A stretch of 64,000 nt of DNA from an uncultured Rhodospirillales bacterium (GCA_903828515.1 CAIKMD010000007.1:372001-436000); one strand, 5' to 3'; counted from the stretch's first letter, positions 18,462 to 27,293 are shown. A program made the numbers and translations. The notes: generated by a model not told the origin, from the letters alone.

Positions 18462-19805
18462 TTAAGCCCCGGCGACCGTCATGCCGTCGATGCGCAAGGT
18501 CGGCGCGTCGCAGCCGGTTTTGAAGATCAGGTCGTTGGCGGCGGTCAGGTGCAGGAACATGTCGTTGAGATTGCCGGCGATGGTGAGTTCGCTGACCGGG
18601 AAGGCGATCTCGCCGTTCTCGATCCAGAAGCCGGCGGCGCCGCGGCTGTAATCGCCGGTCACGCCGTTGACGCCCGAGCCCATCAGCTCGGTGACGAGGA
18701 AGCCGGTGTTGATATCGGAAATCATTTCCTGCGGCGTCACCGACCCCGCTTCGAGATAGAGGTTGGTGGCGCCGGGCGAGGGCGGACCCGAGGTGCCGCG
18801 GCTGGCATGGCCGGTGGTCTTCAAGCCGAGTTGGCGGGCCGAGCGCAGGTCGAGCAGCCAGGTCGTCAGCACGCCCTTGTCGATCAGCGCGCGCCGCTGG
18901 TTGCGCACGCCTTCGCCATCGAACGGTTTCGAGCGCAGGCCCCGCTGGCGATGCGGGTCGTCGATGATCGAGATATTGGTCGGGAAGATCGTCTTGCCGA
19001 GCTTGTCTTTGAGAAAGCTGGTGCCGCGCGCGATGGCGGGGCCGGTGATCGAACCGACGAGATGGCGAATCATGCCGCCCGAAATGCGCGGGTCGAAGAT
19101 CACGGGAACCTGCTGGGTCGGGACCTTGCGCGCATTGAGGCGCTTCACCGCGCGCTCGCCGGCGCTTTTGCCGATCGCGGCGGGATCGAGGAGATCCTCG
19201 GCCCAGACCGCGCTGGTGTAATCGTAATCGCGTTCCATCCCGGTACCGGTGCCGGCGAGCACCGAGGCCGAGACGCTGGAGTTCGTTCCGCCATAGGTTC
19301 CGGCAAAGCCGTTCGAGGCAACCAGCGCGACGCTGGAGCGGCCCCAGCTTGCTTCGGCGCCTTCGGAGTTGGTCACGCCCGGCACGGCTCGCGCGGCGTC
19401 TTCGGCCGCGCGGGCGCGTTCGATCAGTGTTTCGGCCGATGGTTCTGTCGGGTCGGCGAGGTCGAGGGTCGGAAAATCGCGCGCGATTTCCGACGGGTCG
19501 GCGATGCCGCAATAAGGGTCTTCCGGCACCGTTTTCGCCATCGCGATGGCGCGCGTCACCAGTTCGGCGAGCGCGTCCTTGCTCTTGTCGTTCGACGAGA
19601 CGATCGCTTGGCGCTTGCCGATCAGGACGCGCAGGCCGAGGTCGTAGCCTTCGGCGCGTTCGAGCTTTTCGATCTTGCCGAGGCGTTGCGCGTGGCTGAC
19701 CGACGCGCCCTCGACCAGGACCGCGTCGGCGGCGTCGGCGCCGGCCTTCTTGGCGGTCGCGATCAGGTCGCCCAGGATCGAGAGGGCATTGTCATCCGGC
19801 GGCAT
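18462..19805 (-). CDS. pmbA: Metalloprotease subunit TldE/PmbA
   Basis: TldE (PmbA) forms a heterodimeric metalloprotease with TldD that trims unfolded peptides, matures some ribosomal peptides and acts on CcdA in E. coli. The 447-residue protein has the full TldD/PmbA fold (RAEGYDLGLRVLIGKRQ, IFDPRISGGMIRHLVGSI, GVNGVTGDYSRGAAGFWIENGE) and lacks the HExxxH zinc motif, as expected for TldE. The partner tldD is in this window at 25860-27293, on the same strand but not in the same operon. It converges with the lipid kinase gene across the 30-bp inverted repeat. Confidence 0.95.
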   Translation of the reverse strand: MPPDDNALSILGDLIATAKKAGADAADAVLVEGASVSHAQRLGKIEKLERAEGYDLGLRVLIGKRQAIVSSNDKSKDALAELVTRAIAMAKTVPEDPYCGIADPSEIARDFPTLDLADPTEPSAETLIERARAAEDAARAVPGVTNSEGAEASWGRSSVALVASNGFAGTYGGTNSSVSASVLAGTGTGMERDYDYTSAVWAEDLLDPAAIGKSAGERAVKRLNARKVPTQQVPVIFDPRISGGMIRHLVGSITGPAIARGTSFLKDKLGKTIFPTNISIIDDPHRQRGLRSKPFDGEGVRNQRRALIDKGVLTTWLLDLRSARQLGLKTTGHASRGTSGPPSPGATNLYLEAGSVTPQEMISDINTGFLVTELMGSGVNGVTGDYSRGAAGFWIENGEIAFPVSELTIAGNLNDMFLHLTAANDLIFKTGCDAPTLRIDGMTVAGA

Positions 19806-19844
19806 GGGGAAATCCTCGAGGAATGATGTCCATCATATAGGGGC

Positions 19845-20489
19845 TCAGGGTCGAAGCTGCCACACCAGGGTCTCGCGCATCGTGCGGTCCTCGAGGTCGA
19901 GCGGCGTCGGCACGTCATAGCGGGCGATCTCGACCAGCCCCTCCTTGGGCAAATAGGTGCGGCCGGGATCGCCGAGCAGGACGGTGGCGCCGCCTTGCGC
20001 CAGTTCGCGCAGCCACGCAGTAAGCCTCTCTGCCAAAGGCCGCTCGTAACACATGTCGCCGACCAGGATGATCGAGGCTGCGCAGGGCGCGCCGATGATG
20101 TCGCCGTTTTCGACCGCGACGACGACCGCGTTCGCTTCGGCGTTCAAGGCGATGGCGGCGACGGCGAATCCGTCGATCTCGGCGGCGGTCGCGTGCGACG
20201 CACTGGATTTCATCGCGGCGATGGCCAGCAAGCCCGATCCCGCGCCGAAATCGAGCACGGTTTTCCCGCGCACCAATTCGGGATGATCGAGGATGTGGCG
20301 CGCCAGCGCCTGGCCGCCGGCCCAGGCGAAGGCCCAATAAGGCGGCGGCAATTGCGATCGTTCGAGGCTCGCCTCGGTGGCATGCCAGAGCGGTGTGACC
20401 TCGGTGGCGAGATACAACTCGATTTCGGGAACCAGCGGCGGACACGCGCGCGCGGTGTTGGCGCGCACGAACGCGCTTTCAGACGACAT
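19845..20489 (-). CDS. Class I SAM-dependent methyltransferase (COG3897/ETFB lysine methyltransferase-like)
   Basis: This 214-residue protein has a Rossmann methyltransferase core: GKTVLDFGAGSGLLAIAAMKSS (SAM motif I), ATAAEID (motif II acidic residue) and VGDMCYERPLA (motif IV region). The N-terminus LPPPYWAFAWAGGQALARHI is typical of the ETFB-lysine/L11-like methyltransferase group. The ATG at 20489 overlaps the end of ubiA by 11 nt, so both are probably co-transcribed. The upstream open frame is antisense-like and rejected. The protein substrate is not proven; electron-transfer flavoprotein beta subunit is one option from the family. Confidence 0.82.
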   Translation of the reverse strand: MSSESAFVRANTARACPPLVPEIELYLATEVTPLWHATEASLERSQLPPPYWAFAWAGGQALARHILDHPELVRGKTVLDFGAGSGLLAIAAMKSSASHATAAEIDGFAVAAIALNAEANAVVVAVENGDIIGAPCAASIILVGDMCYERPLAERLTAWLRELAQGGATVLLGDPGRTYLPKEGLVEIARYDVPTPLDLEDRTMRETLVWQLRP

Positions 20490-21387
20490 GCGCGACGATC
20501 GTGCCGAGAAACACAATCCACCCGGTCCAGCGGTTGGAGCGGAACTTCGCGCCGCAATCGGCGGGACTCGAAAGATCGACCATGGCCGCCTGCCAGAAGA
20601 GCTGCAGCGCGGCGAGGAGTAGCGCGATGCGAAAGGGCAGGCCGAGGCCCGCGGCTTCGCCCGAGGCGGCCCAGAGCACCAGAGCGACGACATAGAAAAG
20701 AAAAAGGAACGGCCGCGTGCGCGACCCGAGCGCCAGCGCTGAGGATTTGATCCCGATCATCGCGTCGTCGTCTTTGTCCTGATGCGCATAGATCGTGTCA
20801 TAGCCGAGCGTCCACGCGATGCCGCCGAGATAGAGCAGCACCGGCGGCCACGGCAGATCGCCGCGCACCGCTGCCCATCCCATCAGCGCGCCCCAGTTGA
20901 AATTGAGCCCGAGAAAGAACTGCGGCCAATAGGTGATGCGCTTCATGAACGGATAAGTCGCGATCAGGACGATCACGAGGAACCCGAGGGTGATCGCCAA
21001 ACGGTCGAGCGAGACGAGGATCAGCGCGCCGATCGCGAGCTGCGCCACCATGAACAGGACCGCGCGCCAGACCGACACCGCCCCGGACGGGATCGGCCGC
21101 GATGCGGTGCGCTCGACCCGCCCGTCGAAATCGCGATCGACGATGTCGTTGAAGGTGCAGCCGGCGCCGCGCATCACCACCGCGCCGACGCCGAAGAGGA
21201 GAATCATTCCCCAGTTCGGCCAGGTCGGTCCTGCCAGCGCGATCCCCCACCAGCACGGAAAGAGCAGCAGCCACGTCCCGATCGGCCGGTCGAGCCGCGC
21301 CAACCGGAAATACGGCCGCCAGAACGCCGGCGCGAGGCGGTCGACCCAGTCGCCCGGACGGATATCGTTGGTTTCGGAGGAAGGCAT
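20479..21387 (-). CDS. ubiA: 4-hydroxybenzoate polyprenyltransferase
   Basis: UbiA attaches the polyprenyl tail to 4-hydroxybenzoate, an early membrane step of ubiquinone synthesis. The 302-residue protein has about eight membrane helices and both Asp-rich prenyl diphosphate motifs: NDIVDRDFDGRVERTASRP near residue 80 and YDTIYAHQDKDDD near residue 205. It begins a two-gene minus-strand unit with the methyltransferase and is divergent from rsmE, whose start is 42 bp away. The product feeds the quinone pool used by the respiratory chain. Confidence 0.95.
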   Translation of the reverse strand: MPSSETNDIRPGDWVDRLAPAFWRPYFRLARLDRPIGTWLLLFPCWWGIALAGPTWPNWGMILLFGVGAVVMRGAGCTFNDIVDRDFDGRVERTASRPIPSGAVSVWRAVLFMVAQLAIGALILVSLDRLAITLGFLVIVLIATYPFMKRITYWPQFFLGLNFNWGALMGWAAVRGDLPWPPVLLYLGGIAWTLGYDTIYAHQDKDDDAMIGIKSSALALGSRTRPFLFLFYVVALVLWAASGEAAGLGLPFRIALLLAALQLFWQAAMVDLSSPADCGAKFRSNRWTGWIVFLGTIVAHVV

Positions 21388-21429
21388 CGGCGGCGAGTCT
21401 GGCCCCGCGCCGTGCTAAGCTCAAGCGCG

Positions 21430-22176
21430 ATGGCCTTGAAGATTCAAACCCGCCTTTTTGTCGATGCCGCTCTCGTCGCGGGCGAGGTGCTCGAGCTGTC
21501 GGCGGATCAGACGCATTACCTGAAATCGGTCATGCGGCTCGATCCGGCCGACCGCATTGCGCTGTTCAACGGCAGGGATGGCGAGTTCGCGGCAAGGATC
21601 GAGCGGTTCGCGCGCCACGCGGCGACCGTCACGATCGAAACGCAGACGCGGCCGCAAGATGCGCCGTGCGATCTCTGGCTGCTCTTTGCGCCGATCAAGC
21701 GGGCGCGCATCGACTTTCTCGTCGAGAAGGCGACCGAGCTTGGGGCGAGCGCGCTCTATCCGGTGATGACGCGTCATACGATGGTCGAGCGGGTCAATCT
21801 CGACCGTCTGTTGGCCAATGCGATCGAGGCGGCCGAGCAGAGCGAACGTTTGTCCGTGCCCACGATCCATGCGCCTCAGGACCTCGCGCGCCTGCTCGCG
21901 TCGTGGGATTCGTCGCGTCAGTTGATGCTGTGCGACGAATCGGGCACCGCGCCGCCCGCCGCCGCGGCCCTGGCATCGCGGGCACGCGGACCTTGGGCCG
22001 TGCTGGTCGGGCCGGAGGGCGGCTTTGCCGAAGATGAGCTTGACGCCCTTCGGAAACTCCCCTTTGTTTGCCCGGTCAGTTTAGGCCCGCGCGTGCTGCG
22101 CGCTGATACCGCGGCAATCGCGGGCCTTGCCGTGTTGCAAGCGCTTCTGGGCGATGGCAGCGCGGCCCGGCCATAA
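21430..22176 (+). CDS. rsmE: 16S rRNA (uracil(1498)-N(3))-methyltransferase RsmE
   Basis: RsmE methylates U1498 of 16S rRNA. The 248-residue protein has an N-terminal PUA-like domain (HYLKSVMRLDPADRIALFNG) and a SPOUT methyltransferase domain with the knot motifs LVGPEGGFAEDELDAL and SLGPRVLRADTAAIAGLAVLQA. The ATG at 21430 matches the family start; the open frame upstream is antisense to ubiA. It is followed after 39 bp by gshA on the same strand; rsmE-gshA is a common alphaproteobacterial pair. Confidence 0.94.
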   Translation: MALKIQTRLFVDAALVAGEVLELSADQTHYLKSVMRLDPADRIALFNGRDGEFAARIERFARHAATVTIETQTRPQDAPCDLWLLFAPIKRARIDFLVEKATELGASALYPVMTRHTMVERVNLDRLLANAIEAAEQSERLSVPTIHAPQDLARLLASWDSSRQLMLCDESGTAPPAAAALASRARGPWAVLVGPEGGFAEDELDALRKLPFVCPVSLGPRVLRADTAAIAGLAVLQALLGDGSAARP

Positions 22177-22215
22177 GGGGCTGGCCACAAAGGGTTCTGG
22201 AGTTTCGGGTCTTTC

Positions 22216-23580
22216 ATGTCAGCACCATCGCATTCCGGTGGCGCACCGATCACCGACAAGCGGCAACTGATCGAGTACCTCGCCGAGGGCTCGAAGCCGG
22301 CCAGTGATTGGCGCATCGGAACAGAGCACGAGAAGTTCATTTTCCGCCGCGAGGATCTGCGGCCGGTCGACTATGCCGGCGAACGCGGCATCGGCGCGAT
22401 CCTGCAAGGCTTGAAGCGCTTCGGCTGGGAAGACGTGCTCGACGGCGACACGCTGGTGGGTCTCACCTATCAGGGCGGCGCGATCTCCTTGGAGCCGGGC
22501 GGCCAGTTCGAACTGTCCGGCGCGCCGGTCGAAAACCTGCATCAGACCTGCGCCGAACTGCACACCCATCTGCGCCAGATGCGCGAGGTGCTCGGCGAAC
22601 TCGATCTCGGCATGCTGGGCCTCGGCTTCCTGCCGAAATGGAAGCGCGAGGACTGTTTCTGGATGCCCAAGCGCCGTTATGCGGTGATGCAGCGTTACAT
22701 GCCGACCAAGGGCAAACTCGGCGTCGACATGATGCTGCGCACCTGCACCGTGCAGGTCAATCTCGACTTCGCCGACGAAGCCGACATGGTGCTGAAATCG
22801 CGCGTCAGTCTCGCGTTGCAGCCTTTGGCCGTCGCGCTCTTCGCCAATTCGCCGTTCATCGAGGGCAAGCCCTCGGGGTTTTTGAGCTATCGCAGCCAGG
22901 TCTGGACCGATGTCGATCCCGACCGCTCGGGTATGCTGCCTTTCGTGTTCGACGAAGGCTTCGGCTTCGAGCGCTATGTCGATTACATGCTCGATGTGCC
23001 GATGTATTTCGTCTATCGCGACGGGCAATACGTCGATGTCGCCGGCCAATCCTTCCGCGACTTCATGGTGGGCAAGCTTCCGGGTCTCCCCGGTGCGGTG
23101 CCGACGATGAGCGACTGGTCCGATCATCTGACCACCGTGTTCCCCGAAATCCGCATCAAGAAATATATCGAGATGCGCGGCGCCGATGGCGGCCCGTGGC
23201 GCAATCTCTGCGCGCTGCCGGCCTTCTGGACCGGGATTTTCTACGACCGGCAATCGCTCGACGCGGCGTGGGACCTGGTCGCCGACTGGACCGCGCACGA
23301 GCGCGAGCAACTGCGCCAGACGGTGCCGCGCCTCGGCCTGATGGCGCCGTTCCGCGGCAAGCCGCTCAAAGACCTCGCGGTCAAAGTGCTCGAACTCTCA
23401 AGCGCCGGGCTGCGCCGTCGCGCCCGGCTCAACGGCGAGGCGCAGGATGAAACCCTGTTCCTCCAGACGCTCATCGAGTCGGCCTATTCCGGAAAAACCC
23501 CGGCGGAAAAACTCCTCGACGAATATGCCACACGCTGGCGCGGCACGGTCGACCCGGTTTACGTCGAGGATGCGTATTAG
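22216..23580 (+). CDS. gshA: Glutamate-cysteine ligase, plant/alphaproteobacterial type
   Basis: This enzyme makes gamma-glutamylcysteine from glutamate, cysteine and ATP, the first step of glutathione synthesis. The 454-residue protein is of the type shared by plants and alphaproteobacteria: WRIGTEHEKFIF near the N-terminus, QGGAISLEPGGQFELSG, TCTVQVNLDF, and RGADGGPWRNLCALPAFW. The C-terminus DPVYVEDAY is complete. It follows rsmE. The next coding trace is a parD remnant that starts 3 nt after its stop. Confidence 0.95.
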   Translation: MSAPSHSGGAPITDKRQLIEYLAEGSKPASDWRIGTEHEKFIFRREDLRPVDYAGERGIGAILQGLKRFGWEDVLDGDTLVGLTYQGGAISLEPGGQFELSGAPVENLHQTCAELHTHLRQMREVLGELDLGMLGLGFLPKWKREDCFWMPKRRYAVMQRYMPTKGKLGVDMMLRTCTVQVNLDFADEADMVLKSRVSLALQPLAVALFANSPFIEGKPSGFLSYRSQVWTDVDPDRSGMLPFVFDEGFGFERYVDYMLDVPMYFVYRDGQYVDVAGQSFRDFMVGKLPGLPGAVPTMSDWSDHLTTVFPEIRIKKYIEMRGADGGPWRNLCALPAFWTGIFYDRQSLDAAWDLVADWTAHEREQLRQTVPRLGLMAPFRGKPLKDLAVKVLELSSAGLRRRARLNGEAQDETLFLQTLIESAYSGKTPAEKLLDEYATRWRGTVDPVYVEDAY

Positions 23581-23582
23581 GC

Positions 23583-23747
23583 ATGGGTTTGCGACTGCTC
23601 GAAGATCAGGAAACGAAACGGGCGGCCTTGCAGGCGGCACTCGTCGAAGGCGAGACGAGCGGCGCGGCGACACCGTTCGATTTCGAAGCCTTCGTGGCCC
23701 GCAAGCGCGGGGCGAATAAGCCCGGTCGGCGAATTCGACTGTCCTGA
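23583..23747 (+). pseudogene. Remnant of a ParD-type antitoxin gene (C-terminal half only)
   Basis: The 54 codons read like the C-terminal part of a ParD antitoxin: GLRLLEDQETKRAALQAAL, then VEGETSGAATPFDFEAFVAR, the part that wraps the ParE toxin. The N-terminal ribbon-helix-helix DNA-binding half (normally about 35-40 residues more) is absent; homology begins directly after the gshA stop. No ParE toxin gene follows. It looks like a decayed toxin-antitoxin locus whose upstream part was deleted. It could still be translated from the ATG at 23583 as a short peptide. Confidence 0.6.
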
Positions 23748-23776
23748 GGCCCCGCGCCCAGCGCGACTCCCTCACT

Positions 23777-23861
23777 GTCATGGCCGGGCTTGACCCGGCC
23801 ATCCACGACTTTCTTCCAGCGGGCGCAAGGCGTGGATGCCCGGCACAAGGCCGGGTATGAC
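23777..23861. repeat. Intergenic palindromic repeat (TCATGGCCGGGCTTGACCCG type)
   Basis: Two arms face each other: GTCATGGCCGGGCTTGACCC at the left and, at the right, CGTGGATGCCCGGC followed by a stretch ending GGGTATGAC. Over about 31 bp they are imperfect reverse complements with a spacer of about 23 bp. This is a dispersed palindromic element frequent between alphaproteobacterial genes. It lies in the gap between gshA/parD remnant and the convergent GH gene. Confidence 0.7.
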
Positions 23862-23888
23862 GGATAGATCCGAAGCGATGGCCGTTTC

Positions 23889-23936
23889 GTAAGGAATATC
23901 CTTAATCAGTATTTGCTGAGGAAGGATATTCCTTAC
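23889..23936. terminator. Strong AT-rich hairpin between convergent genes
   Basis: GTAAGGAATATCCTT (23889-23903) and AAGGATATTCCTTAC (23922-23936) are perfect 15-bp reverse complements; an inner CAG/CTG pairing (23907-23909 with 23916-23918) closes a 6-nt loop. Each arm is also nearly palindromic by itself. It lies 12 bp beyond the end of the minus-strand GH gene and could end transcription from that side or from gshA. A tandem operator for a regulator is the alternative, given the two similar half sites. Confidence 0.55.
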
Positions 23937-23947
23937 CTTGATTCAGC

Positions 23948-25858
23948 CTATTGATTTGCTAGTCTGATTTTTGACCAGCGCTGGGGGCCGATTGTGCCCG
24001 GCGCCTGTCCTGACAGCGACATCCAGCGCGAATTGTGCCACGCGGTCGATGCGACTTCGACCTTGAGCTTGCCGCCAAGTGGTGGTCCCGATAGTCCCAG
24101 CGCGGCCCACGGGATCATTGCCTCGGCGACGATGCGGGGCTGGTCGGCGCCGAAATAGGCGACCTTGGAACCAGGTACGGCGGCGCAGTCGTTGTGGTCG
24201 AGCGATCCGGCGCAGAGCTTCGGCTCCATCGGCGGATAGTCGCGGGTCTTGCCCTTGGGCGGGATGAAATAGAGGGTGAAGCGCTTCGGTCCCGCGCCGG
24301 CATCGACGTCCAGTTCGACACGATACGATTCGCTGAGTGGAAACGCGCCGTCATAGCTCAGGAGGTCGAGGTCGTAATAATCCTGGCCGATGCTGGCGAG
24401 TTGCAGACCCTGGTCGCTCCATGAGAGGTACGCCTCACCGAACGCGACCTCGCCTTTCGACGGGATCATCGGCGGCAGCAGGGATCGCGGCTTCGGCCAA
24501 TCGGCGAGCGACTCTTTCGTCCAGTCGATCGTGGCTTTCGGGATCGTGATGCCGCTACGCGACATGGCGGGTGGGATCGTCGATTGCGCGTGGATCGCGG
24601 GTAGCGCGCGATTGGTCGCGCTCAAGGCGGCAACCACGTCCTCGTAAGGCCGGTCGGCGATATCGACGAGGCCGAAATTATAATCCTCGCTGTCCTGCCG
24701 ACCGCCGACGGGATAGTCGTAATACTGGAACCAGTCGAGGCCGACGGCTTCGGGGATCGCGGCGAAGTTGCGCGCGGCGGCGGCGGCGCCCGAGGCGCGC
24801 TCGGCCTGCGTGTCGACCGTCATGAGATGGCCGTTGTTGCGATTGCCGGTGCGGTTCTCGCGCGCGGCGAAAAACCATTCCGAGATCAGCAATGGCTTGT
24901 CGCCGCTGAGCCTGCGCAGCCCGTCAAAAAAATACGGGGCGATCCAGCCTTCGGGGCTGTCGACGTTGTAATTGACCGCCAGCGCATCGACCTGATCGCG
25001 CTCGGCGCGAATGGCGCCCGAATCGTAATAGATCGGCAGCCGGTCGCCGAAATAGAGCGCTTGCGGGTCGGCGGCTTTGATCGCCGCGCGCGCGACCTGG
25101 TAATAGCGCGCCGCGACGATGCCGCCCCATTGCCGCACGATGCGAATGCCATGGCCGCCGACGCGCAGCTTGGTCGGCTTTTGCGCGGCCGATAGTGCGT
25201 TCCATGACGCAATGCCCTCGGGTGGCACGAAGTCGCGTGTGAAGGCTCGCCAGTCGTTGCGATAGGTCTGGCGCAGCAGCGCGAGCAACCGTTGTTTCGT
25301 AAAGCTCGTCGCCGCTTGTTGCGAATAGAAAACGAACATCGCGCCGTCCCACCAGCCGACCTCGTTGTCGGAGAAATAGCCGATGCGGTAAGGGGAATCG
25401 CGATAAGGCGCGGTCAGGGTCTTCGCCAGATCCATCATCCGCGCTTCCGCCGCCGGGTCGAACGGATCGTACCAGTGAAACTTCGCGAGCCGCCCCAGTT
25501 CGAGATTGATGACGGTGGGCAGTTTCAGTTGATCGGGCGTTAGCGACCACGCGCCCGCCGAATTGAATCCCCATTCGGCGAGGCGCTGCTTGGTCGCATC
25601 GACCCAGGCCTCGAGCGTCGGCGCGTGGTCGTGCCAATCGTAATGCGGGCGGTCGCGCGGTCCGCCATTGCCGGCGTCGAGCACGTTGACGCCCATCGCG
25701 AAGAAATTATCGCCGCAGGGCGTGGCGAGGATGCTCGTCGCGTTCTCGCGTTTGACCGTCCAGCGTGTGTTCGTGATGCTGGTGAGATCGCAGGCAAGGG
25801 CAGGCGACGCGGCGCTCAGGGCGAGCAGCGCAAGCGCCGCCCGCCGGTAAAAATTCAT
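23948..25858 (-). CDS. Secreted GH50/beta-agarase-like glycoside hydrolase
   Basis: This 636-residue protein starts with a signal peptide (RRAALALLALSAASPALA). It has a (beta/alpha)8 clan GH-A domain with the acid/base motif GYFSDNEVGWWDG near residue 165 and the likely nucleophile in LLISEWFFAARENRTG near residue 325. The stretch GLDWFQYYDYPVGGRQDSED, followed by YNFGLVDI, is close to GH50 agarases. The last ~150 residues resemble a carbohydrate-binding beta-sandwich (SYRVELDVDAGAGPKRFTLY). The ATG lies 1 nt after the tldD stop, so both are one operon. A polysaccharide substrate is expected but agar is not proven; no other agar-degradation gene is nearby. Confidence 0.72.
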   Translation of the reverse strand: MNFYRRAALALLALSAASPALACDLTSITNTRWTVKRENATSILATPCGDNFFAMGVNVLDAGNGGPRDRPHYDWHDHAPTLEAWVDATKQRLAEWGFNSAGAWSLTPDQLKLPTVINLELGRLAKFHWYDPFDPAAEARMMDLAKTLTAPYRDSPYRIGYFSDNEVGWWDGAMFVFYSQQAATSFTKQRLLALLRQTYRNDWRAFTRDFVPPEGIASWNALSAAQKPTKLRVGGHGIRIVRQWGGIVAARYYQVARAAIKAADPQALYFGDRLPIYYDSGAIRAERDQVDALAVNYNVDSPEGWIAPYFFDGLRRLSGDKPLLISEWFFAARENRTGNRNNGHLMTVDTQAERASGAAAAARNFAAIPEAVGLDWFQYYDYPVGGRQDSEDYNFGLVDIADRPYEDVVAALSATNRALPAIHAQSTIPPAMSRSGITIPKATIDWTKESLADWPKPRSLLPPMIPSKGEVAFGEAYLSWSDQGLQLASIGQDYYDLDLLSYDGAFPLSESYRVELDVDAGAGPKRFTLYFIPPKGKTRDYPPMEPKLCAGSLDHNDCAAVPGSKVAYFGADQPRIVAEAMIPWAALGLSGPPLGGKLKVEVASTAWHNSRWMSLSGQAPGTIGPQRWSKIRLANQ

Positions 25859-25859
25859 T

Positions 25860-27293
25860 TCATCCTGCCGTGCCGCCGACCGTCACGCCGTCCATCCGCA
25901 GGGTCGGCTGGCCGACGCCGACCGGCACGCCCTGGCCGTCCTTGCCGCAGGTGCCGATGCCGCCGTCGAGTTCCATGTCGTTGCCGATCATGCTGATCTT
26001 CATCATCGCGTCCGGGCCGTTGCCGATCAGGGTCGCGCCCTTGACCGGCTTGCCGACCTTGCCGTCCTCGATCATGTAGGCCTCGGAGGCCGAGAAGACG
26101 AACTTGCCCGAGGTGATGTCGACCTGGCCGCCGCCGAAATTGACCGCGTAGAGGCCGCGCTTCACCGATTGCAGGATCTCGCGCGGGTCCTTGTCGCCGC
26201 CCAGCATGAAGGTGTTGGTCATGCGCGGGATCGGCGCATAGGCAAAGCCCTGGCGTCGCCCGTTGCCGGTCGGCTGCATGCCCATGAGGCGGGCGTTGAG
26301 CCGGTCCTGCATATAACCCTTGAGGATGCCATCCTCGATCAGAACGGTGCGCGACGTCGGCGTGCCTTCGTCGTCGACGGTGAGCGAGCCGCGGCGATGG
26401 TCGATCGTGCCGTCATCGACCACGGTGACACCGGGGCTGGCGACGCGTTGGCCGATCAGGCCGGAGAAAGCCGAGGTCTTCTTGCGGTTGAAATCGCCTT
26501 CGAGCCCGTGGCCGACCGCTTCGTGCAGCATGACGCCGGGCCAGCCGGGTCCGAGCACGACGGTCATCTCGCCGGCCGGTGCGGCGACCGCGTCGAGATT
26601 GACCAATGCCTGGCGCAAAGCCTCGTCGACTTCGCCCTTCCAGGTCGCGGGATCGAAGAAGCGCGCGTAATCGACCCGGCCACCGGTGCCGGAATTGCCG
26701 CTTTCCATGCGGTCGCCGTCAGCCGCGACGATGTTGACGTTGAGGCGCACCAGCGGGCGGATGTCGTCGACCCGGGTCCCGTCGGCGCGGATGATTTGCA
26801 CCGCCTGCCACACGCCGCTGATCGAGGCCGCGACCTGGCGCACGCGGCTGTCCTTCGAACGCGCGTATGCGTCGATCTCGGCCAGCAGCTTGGTCTTTTC
26901 CTCGAACGGCACCTTCACCAATGGGTTGGCGTCGGTATAGAGCTGGCGGTTGGTGCCGGGCGGGGGGGCTGCGATGGTCCCGCCATGGCCGCTTTTGACC
27001 GCGCGCACGGTGGCACCGGCGCGCTTGATCGCTTCCTCGCTCAATTCCGAAGCATGGGCATAGCCGCAGCTTTCGTCGCTGAGGCCGCGCAACCCGAAGC
27101 CCTGCGCCGTGTCGAACGACGCCGATTTGATCCGTCCGTCGTCGAGGGCGAGGCTCTCGGACTGCGCGTATTCGAGGAAGAGTTCGCCGTCGTCCATGCC
27201 GTTGAGCGACTCGGCGACCAGCTTTTCGACGCGGGCGCGGTCCATGCCGGTCTTGCCGAAAAACAGCTCGTCGGTCAGGGCGGTGTTGGCCAT
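25860..27293 (-). CDS. tldD: Metalloprotease subunit TldD
   Basis: TldD is the catalytic, zinc-carrying half of the TldD/TldE protease. The 477-residue protein has the zinc motif LHEAVGHGLEGDFNRKK near residue 260 and the family C-terminus with GGTDK-like stretch NFGGGQVDITSGKFVFSA and GIGTCGKDGQGVPVGVGQP, where a Cys ligand lies. The start is ATG at 27293 (MANTALTDELFF). The inactive partner tldE/pmbA lies at 18462-19805. It is followed, 1 nt after its stop, by the GH50-like gene. Confidence 0.95.
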   Translation of the reverse strand: MANTALTDELFFGKTGMDRARVEKLVAESLNGMDDGELFLEYAQSESLALDDGRIKSASFDTAQGFGLRGLSDESCGYAHASELSEEAIKRAGATVRAVKSGHGGTIAAPPPGTNRQLYTDANPLVKVPFEEKTKLLAEIDAYARSKDSRVRQVAASISGVWQAVQIIRADGTRVDDIRPLVRLNVNIVAADGDRMESGNSGTGGRVDYARFFDPATWKGEVDEALRQALVNLDAVAAPAGEMTVVLGPGWPGVMLHEAVGHGLEGDFNRKKTSAFSGLIGQRVASPGVTVVDDGTIDHRRGSLTVDDEGTPTSRTVLIEDGILKGYMQDRLNARLMGMQPTGNGRRQGFAYAPIPRMTNTFMLGGDKDPREILQSVKRGLYAVNFGGGQVDITSGKFVFSASEAYMIEDGKVGKPVKGATLIGNGPDAMMKISMIGNDMELDGGIGTCGKDGQGVPVGVGQPTLRMDGVTVGGTAG

